64,000 nucleotides of DNA, from positions 112,123,404-112,187,403 of the forward strand of contig CM060968.1 in the NCBI GenBank assembly GCA_030765045.1, written 5' to 3'. Below the pieces are notes generated by a model, which had not been told where the DNA came from, ran no database searches, and saw nothing but the letters and a program-made list of their open reading frames with translations. Positions 13,701 to 27,730 of the stretch are shown here, in pieces. Source of the stretch: Tenodera sinensis (taxonomy: Eukaryota > Arthropoda > Insecta > Mantodea > Mantidae). The position numbers and the translations under genes were made by a program. Position 1 is the stretch's first letter; every line of letters starts with the position of its first letter.

Positions 13701-16700
13701 TACAAAAATCAAAGAATGTCGTAAATTAGAGTGAAATTGCTTCAAACAAGCGAATTATCGCGAAGCAACACCTGCTCGAATCCAACAAAAACTGTGCCCT
13801 GCTGTCTCTAGTGAGCCTCAGAGACGCTTTGAGACAAGTGTTACTAAAAACAAAGAATGTCGTAAATTAGAGTGAAATTGCTTCAAACAAGCGAATTATC
13901 GCGAAACAACACCTGCTCGAATCCGACAAAAACTATGCCTGCCGACACTATTTAGCCTCAGAGACGGTTTGAAACAATTGTTACAGAAATCAGACAATGT
14001 CAAAAATTAGAGTGAAATTGCTTCAAACAAGCGAATTATCGCGAAACAACACCTGCTCGAATCCAACAAAAACTGCGTCCTGGCGTCTCTACTGAGCCTC
14101 AGAGACGCTTTGAGACAAGCGTTACAAAAATCAGAGAATGTCAAAAATTAGAGTGAAATTGCTTCAAACAAGCGAATTATAGCGAAACAACACCTGCTCG
14201 AATCCAACAAAAACTGTGGCCTGCTGTCTCTACCGAGCCTCAGAGACGCTTTGAGACAAGTGTTACAAAAATCAGGGAATGTCATAAATTAGGGTGAAAT
14301 TGCTTCAAACAAGCGAATTATCGCGAAACAACACCTGCTCGAATCCAACAATAACTGTGCCCTGCCGTCTCTATTGAGGCTCAGAGTCGCTTTGAGACAA
14401 GTGTTTTAAGAATCAGAGAATGTCATAAATGAGAGTGAAATTGCTTCAAACAAGCGAATTATCGCGAAACAACACCTGCTCGAATCCAACAAAAACTGTG
14501 CCCTGCCGTCTCTACTGAGCCTCAGAGACGCTTTTAAACAAGTGTTATAAAAATCAGAGAATGTCGTAAATTAGAGTGAAATTGCTTCAAACAAGCGAAT
14601 TATCGCGAAACAACACCTGTTCGAATCCAACTAAAACTGTGCCCTGCCGTCCCTACTGAGCTCAGAAACGCTTTGAGACAAGTGTTACAAAAATCAGAGA
14701 ATGTCAAAAATTAGAGTGAAATTGCTTCAAACAAGCGAATTATCGTGAAACAACACCTTCTCGAAACCGACAAAAACTATGCCCTGCCGACTCCATTTAG
14801 CCTCAGAGACGGTTTCAAACAATTGTTACAAAAATCAGAGAATGTGAAAAATTAGAGTGAAATTGCTTCAAAAAAGCGAATTATCGCGAAGCAACACCTG
14901 CTCGAATCCAACAAAAACTGTGCCCTGCTGTCTCTACTGAGCCTCAGAGACGCTTTGAGACAAGTGTTACAAAAAACAAAGAATGTCGTAAATTAGAGTG
15001 AAATTGCTTCAAACAAGCGAATTATCGCGAAACAACACCTGCTCGAATCCAACAAAAACTGTGCCCTGCCGCATTTATTTAGCCTCAGAGACGGTTTGAA
15101 ACAATTGTTACAGAAATCAGACAATGTCAAAAATTAGAGTGAAATTGCTTCAAACAAGCGAATTATCGCGAAGCAACACCTGCTCGAATCCAACAAAAAC
15201 TGCGCCCTGCGGTCTTTACTGAGCCTCAGAGACGCTTTGAGACAAGTGATACAAAAATCGGAGAATGTCGTAAATTAGAGTGAAATTGCTTCAAACAAGC
15301 GAATTATCGCGAAACAACACCTGCTCGAATCCGACAAAACTATGCCCTGCCGACTCTATCCTCGGACACGGTTTGAAACAATTGTTACAAAAATCAGGGA
15401 ATGTGAAAAATTAGAGTGAAATTGCTTCAAACAAGCGAATTATCGCGAAACAACACCTGCTCGAATCCAACAAAAACTGTGCCCTGCCGTCTCTACTGAG
15501 CCTCAGAGACGCTTTTAGACAAGTGTTACAAAAATCAGAGAATGTCATAAATTAGAGTGAAATTGCTTCAAACAAGTGAATTATCGCGAAACAACACCTG
15601 TTCGAATCCAACTAAAACTGTGCCCTGCCGTCTCTACTGAGCCTCAGAGACGCTTTGAGAGAAGTGTTACAAAAATCAGAGAATGTCAAAAATTAGAGTG
15701 AAATTGCTTCAAACAAGCGAATTATCGCGAAACAACATTTTCTCGAATCCGACAAAAACTATGCCCTGCCGACTCTATTTAGCGTCAGAGACGGTTTCAA
15801 ACAATTGTTACAAAAATCAGAGAATGTGAAAAATTAGAGGGAAATTGCTTCAAACAAGCGAATTATCGCGAAACAACACCTGCTCGAATCCAACAAAAAC
15901 TGTGTCCTCCTGTCTCTACTGAGCCTCAGAGACGCTTTGAGACAAGTGTTACAAAAATCAAAGAATGTCGTAAATTAGAGTGAAATTGCTTCAAACAAGC
16001 GAATTATCGCGAAACAACACCTGCTCGAATCCAACAAAAACTGAGCCCTGCCGTCTCTACTGAGCCTCAGAGACGCTTTGAGACAAGTGTTACAAAAATC
16101 AGAGAATGTCATAAATTAGAGTGAAATTGCTTAAAACAATCGAATTATCGGGAAACAACATCTTCTCGAATCCGACAAAAACTATGCCCTGCCGACTCTA
16201 TTTAGCCTCAGAGACAGTTTGAAACAATTGTTACAAAAATCAGAGAATGTGAAAAATTAGAGTGAAATTGCTTCAAACAACCGAATTATCGCGAAACAAC
16301 ACCTCCTGGAATCCAACAAAATCTGTGCCCTGCTGTCTCTACTGAGCCTCAGAGACGCTTTGAGACAAGTGTTACAAAAATCAAAGAATGTCGTAAATTA
16401 GAGTGAAATTGCTTCAAACAAGCGAATTATCGCGAAACAACAGCTGCTCGAATCCAACAAAAACTGTGCCCTGCCGTCTCTACTGAGCCTCAGAGACGCT
16501 TTGAGACAAGTGTTACAAAAATCAGAGAATGTCAAAAATTAGAGTGAAATTGCTTCAAACAAGCGAATTATCGCGAAACAACACCTTCTCGAATCCGACA
16601 AAAACTATGCCTGCCGACCCTATTTAGCCTCAGAGACGGTTTGAAACAATTGTTACAAAAATCAGAGAATGTGAAAAATTAGAGTGAAATTGCTTCAAAC

Positions 16701-19700
16701 AAGCGAATTATCGCGAAACAACACCTGCTGGAATCCAACAAAAACTGTGCCCTGCCGTCTCTACTGAGCCTCAGAGACGCTTTGAGACAAGTGTTACAAA
16801 AATCAGAGATTGTCAAAAATTAGAGTGAAATTGCTTCAAACAAGCGAATTATCGCGAAACAACACCTTCTCGAATCCGACAAAAACTATATCCTGCCGAC
16901 TCTATTTAGCCTCAGAGACGGTTTCAAACAATTGTTACAGAAATCAGACAATGTCAAAAATTAGAGTGAAATTGCTTCAAACAAGCGAATTATCGCGAAA
17001 CAACACCTGCTGGAATCCAACAAAAACTGCGTCCTGGCGTCTCTACTGAGCCTCAGAGACGCTTTGAGACAAGCGTTACAAAAATCAGAGAATGTCAAAA
17101 ATTAGAGTGAAATTGCTTCAAACAAGCGAATTATCGCGAAACAACACCTGCTCGAATCCAACAAAAACTGTGCTCTGCTGTCTCTACTGAGCCTCAGAGA
17201 CGCTTTGAGACAAGTGTTACAAAAATCAAAGAATGTAAATTAGAGTGAAATTGCTTCAAATAAGCGAATTATCGCGAAACAACACCTGCTCGAATCCAAG
17301 AAAAACTGCGCCCTGCTGTCTCTACTGAGCCTCAGAGACGCTTTGAGACAAGTGTTACAAAAAACAAAGAATGTCGTAAATTAGAGTGAAATTGCTTCAA
17401 ACAAGCGAATTATCGCGAAACAACACCTGCTCGAATCCAAGAAAAACTGCGCCCTGCTGTCTCTACTGAGCCTCAGAGACGCTTTGAGACAAGTGTTACA
17501 AAAAACAAAGAATGTCGTAAATTAGAGTGAAATTGCTTCAAACAAGCGAATTATCGCGAAACAACACCTGCTCGAATCCAACAAAAACTGTGCCCTGCCG
17601 CATTTATTTAGCCTCAGAGACGGTTTGAAACAATTGTTACAGAAATCAGACAATGTCAAAAATTAGAGTGAAATTGCTTCAAACAAGCGAATTATCGCGA
17701 AGCAACACCTGCTCGAATCCAACAAAAACTGCGCCCTGCCGTCTTTACTGAGCCTCAGAGACGCTTTGAGACAAGTGATACAAAAATCGGAGAATGTCGT
17801 AAATTAGAGTGAAATTGCTTCAAACAAGCGAATTATCGCGAAACAACACCTGCTCGAATCCGACAAAACTATGCCCTGCCGACTCTATCCTCGGACACGG
17901 TTTAAAACAATTGTTACAAAAATCAGAGAATGTGAAAAATTAGAGTGAAATTGCTTCAAACAAGCGAATTATCGCGAAACAACACCTGCTCGAATCCAAC
18001 AAAAACTGTGCCCTGCCGTCTCTACTGAGCCTCAGAGATGCGTTTAGACAAGTGTTACAAAAATCAGAGAATGTCATAAATTAGAGTGAAATTGCTTCAA
18101 ACAAGTGAATTATCGCGAAACAACACCTGTTCGAATCCAACTAAAACTGTGCCCTGCCGTCCCTACTGAGCTCAGAAACGCTTTGAGACAAGTGTTACAA
18201 AAATCAGAGAATGTCAAAAATTAGAGTGAAATTGCTTCAAACAAGCGAATTATCGTGAAACAACACCTTCTCGAAACCGACAAAAACTATGCCCTGCCGA
18301 CTCCATTTAGCCTCAGAGACGGTTTCAAACAATTGTTACAAAAATCAGAGAATGTGAAAAATTAGAGTGAAATTGCTTCAAAAAAGCGAATTATCGCGAA
18401 GCAACACCTGCTCGAATCCAACAAAAACTGTGCCCTGCTGTCTCTACTGAGCCTCAGAGACGCTTTGAGACAAGTGTTACAAAAAACAAAGAATGTCGTA
18501 AATTAGAGTGAAATTGCTTCAAACAAGCGAATTATCGCGAAACAACACCTGCTCGAATCCAACAAAAACTGTGCCCTGCCGCATTTATTTAGCCTCAGAG
18601 ACGGTTTGAAACAATTGTTACAGAAATCAGACAATGTCAAAAATTAGAGTGAAATTGCTTCAAACAAGCGAATTATCGCGAAGCAACACCTGCTCGAATC
18701 CAACAAAAACTGCGCCCTGCGGTCTTTACTGAGCCTCAGAGACGCTTTGAGACAAGTGATACAAAAATCGGAGAATGTCGTAAATTAGAGTCAAATTGCT
18801 TCAAACAAGCGAATTATCGCGAAACAACACCTGCTCGAATCCGACAAAACTATGCCCTGCCGACTCTATCCTCGGACACGGTTTGAAACAATTGTTACAA
18901 AAATCAGGGAATGTGAAAAATTAGAGTGAAATTGCTTCAAACAAGCGAATTATCGCGAAACAACACCTGCTCGAATCCAACAAAAACTGTGCCCTGCCGT
19001 CTCTACTGAGCCTCAGAGACGCTTTTAGACAAGTGTTACAAAAATCAGAGAATGTCATAAATTAGAGTGAAATTGCTTCAAACAAGTGAATTATCGCGAA
19101 ACAACACCTGTTCGAATCCAACTAAAACTGTGCCCTGCCGTCTCTACTGAGCCTCAGAGACGCTTTGAGACAAGTGTTACAAAAATCAGAGAATGTCAAA
19201 AATTAGAGTGAAATTGCTTCAAACAAGCGAATTATCGCGAAACAACACCTCCTGGAATCCAACAAAATCTGTGCCCTGCTGTCTCTACTGAGCCTCAGAG
19301 ACGCTTTGAGACAAGTGTTACAAAAATCAAAGAATGTCGTAAATTAGAGTGAAATTGCTTCAAACAAGCGAATTATCGCGAAACAACACCTGCTCGAATC
19401 CAACAAAAACTGAGCCCTGCCGTCTCTACTGAGCCTCAGAGACGCTTTGAGACAAGTGTTACAAAAATCAGAGAATGTCATAAATTAGAGTGAAATTGCT
19501 TAAAACAATCGAATTATCGGGAAACAACATCTTCTCGAATCCGACAAAAACTATGCCCTGCCGACTCTATTTAGCCTCAGAGACAGTTTGAAACAATTGT
19601 TACAAAAATCAGAGAATGTGAAAAATTAGAGTGAAATTGCTTCAAACAAGCGAATTATCGCGAAACAACACCTGCTCGAATCCAACAAAAACTGTGTCCT

Positions 19701-22700
19701 CCTGTCTCTACTGAGCCTCAGAGACGCTTTGAGACAAGTGTTACAAAAATCAAAGAATGTCGTAAATTAGAGTGAAATTGCTTCAAACAAGCGAATTATC
19801 GCGAAACAACACCTGCTCGAATCCAACAAAAACTGAGCCCTGCCGTCTCTACTGAGCCTCAGAGACGCTTTGAGACAAGTGTTACAAAAATCAGAGAATG
19901 TCATAAATTAGAGTGAAATTGCTTAAAACAATCGAATTATCGGGAAACAACATCTTCTCGAATCCGACAAAAACTATGCCCTGCCGACTCTATTTAGCCT
20001 CAGAGACAGTTTGAAACAATTGTTACAAAAATCAGAGAATGTGAAAAATTAGAGTGAAATTGCTTCAAACAACCGAATTATCGCGAAACAACACCTCCTG
20101 GAATCCAACAAAATCTGTGCCCTGCTGTCTCTACTGAGCCTCAGAGACGCTTTGAGACAAGTGTTACAAAAATCAAAGAATGTCGTAAATTAGAGTGAAA
20201 TTGCTTCAAACAAGCGAATTATCGCGAAACAACAGCTGCTCGAATCCAACAAAAACTGTGCCCTGCCGTCTCTACTGAGCCTCAGAGACGCTTTGAGACA
20301 AGTGTTACAAAAATCAGAGAATGTCAAAAATTAGAGTGAAATTGCTTCAAACAAGCGAATTATCGCGAAACAACACCTTCTCGAATCCGACAAAAACTAT
20401 GCCTGCCGACCCTATTTAGCCTCAGAGACGGTTTGAAACAATTGTTACAAAAATCAGAGAATGTGAAAAATTAGAGTGAAATTGCTTCAAACAAGCGAAT
20501 TATCGCGAAACAACACCTGCTGGAATCCAACAAAAACTGTGCCCTGCCGTCTCTACTGAGCCTCAGAGACGCTTTGAGACAAGTGTTACAAAAATCAGAG
20601 ATTGTCAAAAATTAGAGTGAAATTGCTTCAAACAAGCGAATTATCGCGAAACAACACCTTCTCGAATCCGACAAAAACTATATCCTGCCGACTCTATTTA
20701 GCCTCAGAGACGGTTTCAAACAATTGTTACAGAAATCAGACAATGTCAAAAATTAGAGTGAAATTGCTTCAAACAGGCGAATTATCGCGAAACAACACCT
20801 GCTGGAATCCAACAAAAACTGCGTCCTGGCGTCTCTACTGAGCCTCAGAGACGCTTTGAGACAAGCGTTACAAAAATCAGAGAATGTCAAAAATTAGAGT
20901 GAAATTGCTTCAAACAAGCGAATTATCGCGAAACAACACCTGCTCGAATCCAACAAAAACTGTGCTCTGCTGTCTCTACTGAGCCTCAGAGACGCTTTGA
21001 GACAAGTGTTACAAAAATCAAAGAATGTAAATTAGAGTGAAATTGCTTCAAATAAGCGAATTATCGCGAAACAACACCTGCTCGAATCCAAGAAAAACTG
21101 CGCCCTGCTGTCTCTACTGAGCCTCAGAGACGCTTTGAGACAAGTGTTACAAAAAACAAAGAATGTCGTAAATTAGAGTGAAATTGCTTCAAACAAGCGA
21201 ATTATCGCGAAACAACACCTGCTCGAATCAACAAAAACTGTGCCCTGCCGCATTTATTTAGCCTCAGAGACGGTTTGAAACAATTGTTACAGAAATCAGA
21301 CAATGTCAAAAATTAGAGTGAAATTGCTTCAAACAAGCGAATTATCGCGAAGCAACACCTGTTCGAATCCAACTAAAACTGTGCCCTGCCGTCCCTACTG
21401 AGCTCAGAAACGCTTTGAGACAAGTGTTACAAAAATCAGAGAATGTCAAAAATTAGAGTGAAATTGCTTCAAACAAGCGAATTATCGTGAAACAACACCT
21501 TCTCGAAACCGACAAAAACTATGCCCTGCCGACTCCATTTAGCCTCGGAGACGGTTTCAAACAATTGTTACAAAAATCAGAGAATGTGAAAAATTAGAGT
21601 GAAATTGCTTCAAAAAAGCGAATTATCGCGAAGCAACACCTGCTCGAATCCAACAAAAACTGTGCCCTGCTGTCTCTACTGAGCCTCAGAGACGCTTTGA
21701 GACAAGTGTTACAAAAAACAAAGAATGTCGTAAATTAGAGTGAAATTGCTTCAAACAAGCGAATTATCGCGAAACAACACCTGCTCGAATCCAACAAAAA
21801 CTGTGCCCTGCCGCATTTATTTAGCCTCAGAGACGGTTTGAAACAATTGTTACAGAAATCAGACAATGTCAAAAATTAGAGTGAAATTGCTTCAAACAAG
21901 CGAATTATCGCGAAGCAACACCTGCTCGAATCCAACAAAAACTGCGCCCTGCGGTCTTTACTGAGCCTCAGAGACGCTTTGAGACAAGTGATACAAAAAT
22001 CGGAGAATGTCGTAAATTAGAGTCAAATTGCTTCAAACAAGCGAATTATCGCGAAACAACACCTGCTCGAATCCGACAAAACTATGCCCTGCCGACTCTA
22101 TCCTCGGACACGGTTTGAAACAATTGTTACAAAAATCAGGGAATGTGAAAAATTAGAGTGAAATTGCTTCAAACAAGCGAATTATCGCGAAACAACACCT
22201 GCTCGAATCCAACAAAAACTGTGCCCTGCCGTCTCTACTGAGCCTCAGAGACGCTTTTAGACAAGTGTTACAAAAATCAGAGAATGTCATAAATTAGAGT
22301 GAAATTGCTTCAAACAAGTGAATTATCGCGAAACAACACCTGTTCGAATCCAACTAAAACTGTGCCCTGCCGTCTCTACTGAGCCTCAGAGACGCTTTGA
22401 GACAAGTGTTACAAAAATCAGAGAATGTCAAAAATTAGAGTGAAATTGCTTCAAACAAGCGAATTATCGCGAAACAACATTTTCTCGAATCCGACAAAAA
22501 CTATGCCCTGCCGACTCTATTTAGCGTCAGAGACGGTTTCAAACAATTGTTACAAAAATCAGAAAATGTGAAAAATTAGAGTGAAATTGCTTCAAACAAG
22601 CGAATTATCGCGAAACAACACCTGCTCGAATCCAACAAAAACTGTGTCCTCCTGTCTCTACTGAGCCTCAGAGACGCTTTGAGACAAGTGTTACAAAAAT

Positions 22701-24279
22701 CAAAGAATGTCGTAAATTAGAGTGAAATTGCTTCAAACAAGCGAATTATCGCGAAACAACACCTGCTCGAATCCAACAAAAACTGAGCCCTGCCGTCTCT
22801 ACTGAGCCTCAGAGACGCTTTCAGACAAGTGTTACAAAAATCAGAGAATGTCATAAATTAGAGTGAAATTGCTTAAAACAATCGAATTATCGGGAAACAA
22901 CATCTTCTCGAATCCGACAAAAACTATGCCCTGCCGACTCTATTTAGCCTCAGAGACAGTTTGAAACAATTGTTACAAAAATCAGAGAATGTGAAAAATT
23001 AGAGTGAAATTGCTTCAAACAACCGAATTATCGCGAAACAACACCTCCTGGAATCCAACAAAATCTGTGCCCTGCTGTCTCTACTGAGCCTCAGAGACGC
23101 TTTGAGACAAGTGTTACAAAAATCAAAGAATGTCGTAAATTAGAGTGAAATTGCTTCAAACAAGCGAATTATCGCGAAACAACAGCTGCTCGAATCCAAC
23201 AAAAACTGTGCCCTGCCGTCTCTACTGAGCCTCAGAGACGCTTTGAGACAAGTGTTACAAAAATCAGAGAATGTCAAAAATTAGAGTGAAATTGCTTCAA
23301 ACAAGCGAATTATCGCGAAACAACACCTTCTCGAATCCGACAAAAACTATGCCTGCCGACCCTATTTAGCCTCAGAGACGGTTTGAAACAATTGTTACAA
23401 AAATCAGAGAATGTGAAAAATTAGAGTGAAATTGCTTCAAACAAGCGAATTATCGCGAAACAACACCTGCTGGAATCCAACAAAAACTGTGCCCTGCCGT
23501 CTCTACTGAGCCTCAGAGACGCTTTGAGACAAGTGTTACAAAAATCAGAGATTGTCAAAAATTAGAGTGAAATTGCTTCAAACAAGCGAATTATCGCGAA
23601 ACAACACCTTCTCGAATCCGACAAAAACTATATCCTGCCGACTCTATTTAGCCTCAGAGACGGTTTCAAACAATTGTTACAGAAATCAGACAATGTCAAA
23701 AATTAGAGTGAAATTGCTTCAAACAAGCGAATTATCGCGAAACAACACCTGCTGGAATCCAACAAAAACTGCGTCCTGGCGTCTCTACTGAGCCTCAGAG
23801 ACGCTTTGAGACAAGCGTTACAAAAATCAGAGAATGTCAAAAATTAGAGTGAAATTGCTTCAAACAAGCGAATTATCGCGAAACAACACCTGCTCGAATC
23901 CAACAAAAACTGTGCTCTGCTGTCTCTACTGAGCCTCAGAGACGCTTTGAGACAAGTGTTACAAAAATCAAAGAATGTAAATTAGAGTGAAATTGCTTCA
24001 AATAAGCGAATTATCGCGAAACAACACCTGCTCGAATCCAAGAAAAACTGCGCCCTGCTGTCTCTACTGAGCCTCAGAGACGCTTTGAGACAAGTGTTAC
24101 AAAAAACAAAGAATGTCGTAAATTAGAGTGAAATTGCTTCAAACAAGCGAATTATCGCGAAACAACACCTGCTCGAATCCAACAAAAACTGTGCCCTGCC
24201 GCATTTATTTAGCCTCAGAGACGGTTTGAAACAATTGTTACAGAAATCAGACAATGTCAAAAATTAGAGTGAAATTGCT

Positions 24280-27200
24280 TCAAACAAGCGAATTATCGCG
24301 AAGCAACACCTGCTCGAATCCAACAAAAACTGCGCCCTGCCGTCTTTACTGAGCCTCAGAGACGCTTTGAGACAAGTGATACAAAAATCGGAGAATGTCG
24401 TAAATTAGAGTGAAATTGCTTCAAACAAGCGAATTATCGCGAAACAACACCTGCTCGAATCCGACAAAACTATGCCCTGCCGACTCTATACTCGGACACG
24501 GTTTAAAACAATTGTTACAAAAATCAGAGAATGTGAAAAATTAGAGTGAAATTGCTTCAAACAAGCGAATTATCGCGAAACAACACCTGCTCGAATCCAA
24601 CAAAAACTGTGCCCTGCCGTCTCTACTGAGCCTCAGAGATGCGTTTAGACAAGTGTTACAAAAATCAGAGAATGTCATAAATTAGAGTGAAATTGCTTCA
24701 AACAAGTGAATTATCGCGAAACAACACCTGTTCGAATCCAACTAAAACTGTGCCCTGCCGTCTCTACTGAGCCTCAGAGACGCTTTGAGACAAGTGTTAC
24801 AAAAATCAGAGAATGTCAAAAATTAGAGTGAAATTGCTTCAAACAAGCGAATTATCGCGAAACAACACCTTCTCGAATCCGACAAAAACTATGCCCTGCC
24901 GACTCTATTTAGCGTCAGAGACGGTTTCAAACAATTGTTACAAAAATCAGAGAATGTGAAAAATTAGAGTGAAATTGCTTCAAACAAGCGAATTATCGCG
25001 AAACAACACCTGCTCGAATCCAACAAAAACTGTGTCCTGCTGTCTCTACTGAGCCTCAGAGACGCTTTGAGACAAGTGTTACAAAAATCAAAGAATGTCG
25101 TAAATTAGAGTGAAGTTGCTTCAAACAAGCGAATTATCGCGAAACAACACCTGCTCGAATCCAACAAAAACTGTGCCCTGCCGTCTCTACTGAGCCTCAG
25201 AGACGCTTTGAGACAAGTGTTACAAAAATCAGAGAATGGCATAAATTAGAGTGAAATTGCTTAAAACAATCGAATTATCGGGAAACAACATCTTCTCGAA
25301 TCCGACAAAAACTATGCCCTGCCGACTCTATTTAGCCTCAGAGACAGTTTGAAACAATTGTTACAAAAATCAGAGAATGTGAAAAATTAGAGTGAAATTG
25401 CTTCAAACAAGCGAATTATCGCGAAACAACACCTCCTGGAATCCAACAAAATCTGTGCCCTGCTGTCTCTACTGAGCCTCAGAGACGCTTTGAGACAAGT
25501 GTTACAAAAATCAAAGAATGTCGTAAATTAGAGTGAAATTGCTTCAAACAAGCGAATTATCGCGAAACAACACCTGCTCGAATCCAACAAAAACTGTGCC
25601 CTGCCATCTCTACTGAGCCTCAGAGACGCTTTGAGACAAGTGTTAAAAATCAGAGAATGTCAAAAATTAGAGTGAAATTGCTTCAAACAAGCGAATTATC
25701 GCGAAACAACACCTTCTCGAATCCGACAAAAACTATGCCTGCCGACCCTATTTAGCCTCAGAGACGGTTTGAAACAATTGTTACAAAAATCAGAGAATGT
25801 GAAAAATTAGAGTGAAATTGCTTCAAACAAGCGAATTATCGCGAAACAACACCTGCTGGAATCCAACAAAAACTGTGCCCTGCCGTCTCTACTGAGCCTC
25901 AGAGACGCTTTTAGACAAGTGTTACAAAAATCAGAGATTGTCAAAAATTAGAGTGAAATTGCTTCAAACAAGCGAATTATCGCGAAACAACACCTCGAAT
26001 CCGACAAAAACTATATCCTGCCGACTCTATTTAGCCTCAGAGACGGTTTCAAACAATTGTTACAGAAATCAGACAATGTCAAAAATTAGAGTGAAATTGC
26101 TTCAAACAAGCGAATTATCGCGAAACAACACCTGCTGGAATCCAAAAAAAACTGCGTCCTGGCGTCTCTACTGAGCCTCAGAGACGCTTTAAGACAAGCG
26201 TTACAAAAATCAGAGAATGTCAAAAATTAGAGTGAAATTGCTTCAAACAAGCGAATTATCGCGAAACAACACCTGCTCGAATCCAACAAAAACTGTGCTC
26301 TGCTGTCTCTACTGAGCCTCAGAGACGCTTTGAGACAAGTGTTACAAAAATCAAAGAATGTCGTAAATTAGAGTGAAATTGCTTCAAATAAGCGAATTAT
26401 CGCGAAACAACACCTGCTCGAATCCAAGAAAAACTGTGCCCTGCCGTCTCTACTGAGCCTCAGAGACGCTTTGAGACAAGTGTTTCAAAAATCAGAGAAT
26501 GTGAGAAATTAGATTGAAATTGCTTCAAACAAGCGAATTATCGCGAAACAACACCTGCTCGAATCCGACAAAAACTGTTCGCTGCCGCATTTATTTAGCC
26601 TCAGAGACGGTTTGAAACAATTGTTACAGAAATCAGACAATGTCAAAAATTAGAATGAAATTGCTTCAAACAAGCGAATTATCGCGAAACAACACCTTAT
26701 CGAATCCAACAAAAACTGCGCCCTGCCGTCTTTACTGAGCCTCAGAGACGCTTTGAGACAAGTGTTACAAAAATCAGAGAATATCAAAAATTAGAGTGAA
26801 ATTGCTTCAAACAAGCGAATTATCGCGAAACAACACCTGCTCGAATCCGACAAAAACTATGCCCTGCCGACTCTATTTATCCTCAGACACGGTTTGAAAC
26901 AATTGTTACAAAAACCAGAGAATGTGAAAAATTAGAGTGAAATTGCTTCAAACAAGCGAATTATCGCGAAACAACACCTGCTTGAATCCAACAAAAACTG
27001 TGGCCTGCTGTCTCTACCGGGCCTCAGAGACGCCTTGAGACAAGTGTTACAAAAATCAGAGAATGTCATAAATTAGGGTGAAATTGCTTCAAACAAGCGA
27101 ATTATCGCGAAACAACACCTGGTCGAATCCAACAATAACTGTGCCCTGCCGTCTCTATTGAGGCTCAGAGTCGCTTTGAGACAAGTGTTTTAAGAATCAG

Positions 27201-27730
27201 AGAATGTCATAAATGAGAGTGAAATTGCTTCAAACAAGCCAATTATCGGGAAACAACACCTGCTCGAATCCAACAAAAACTGTGCCCTGCCGTCTCTACT
27301 GAGCCTCAGAGACGCTTTTAAACAAGTGTTACAAAAATCAGAGAATGTCGTAAATTAGAGTGAAATTGCTTCAAACAAGCGAATTATCGCGAAACAACAC
27401 CTGTTCGAATCCAACTAAAACTGTGCCCTGCCGTCTCTACTGAGCCTCAGAAACGCTTTGAGACAAGTGTTACAAAAATCAGAGAATGTCAAAAATTAGA
27501 GTGAAATTGCTTCATACAAGCGAATTATCGCGAAACAACACCTCGAATCCGACAAAAACTATGCCCTGCCGACTCTATTTAGCCTCAGAGACGGTTTCAA
27601 ACAATTGTTACAAAAATCAGAGAATGTGAAAAATTAGAGTGAAATTGCTTCAAACAAGCGAATTATCGCGAAACAACACCTGCTCGAATCCAACAAAAAC
27701 TGTGCCCTGCTGTCTCTACTGAGCCTCAGA
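24280..27730. repeat. Displaced copy of the satellite block at ~7,700-11,150
   Basis: Rare variants match the earlier block with a constant offset of 16579 bp. Examples are AACTGTTCGCTGCCGC near 9995 and 26574, and the shortened CACCTCGAATCC variant near 9415 and 25994. A few differences exist (CTATCCTCGG versus CTATACTCGG; AATGTAAATT versus AATGTCGTAAATT). A third, partial copy of the same variant order lies near 29,000-31,300. Boundaries are approximate. Confidence 0.75.
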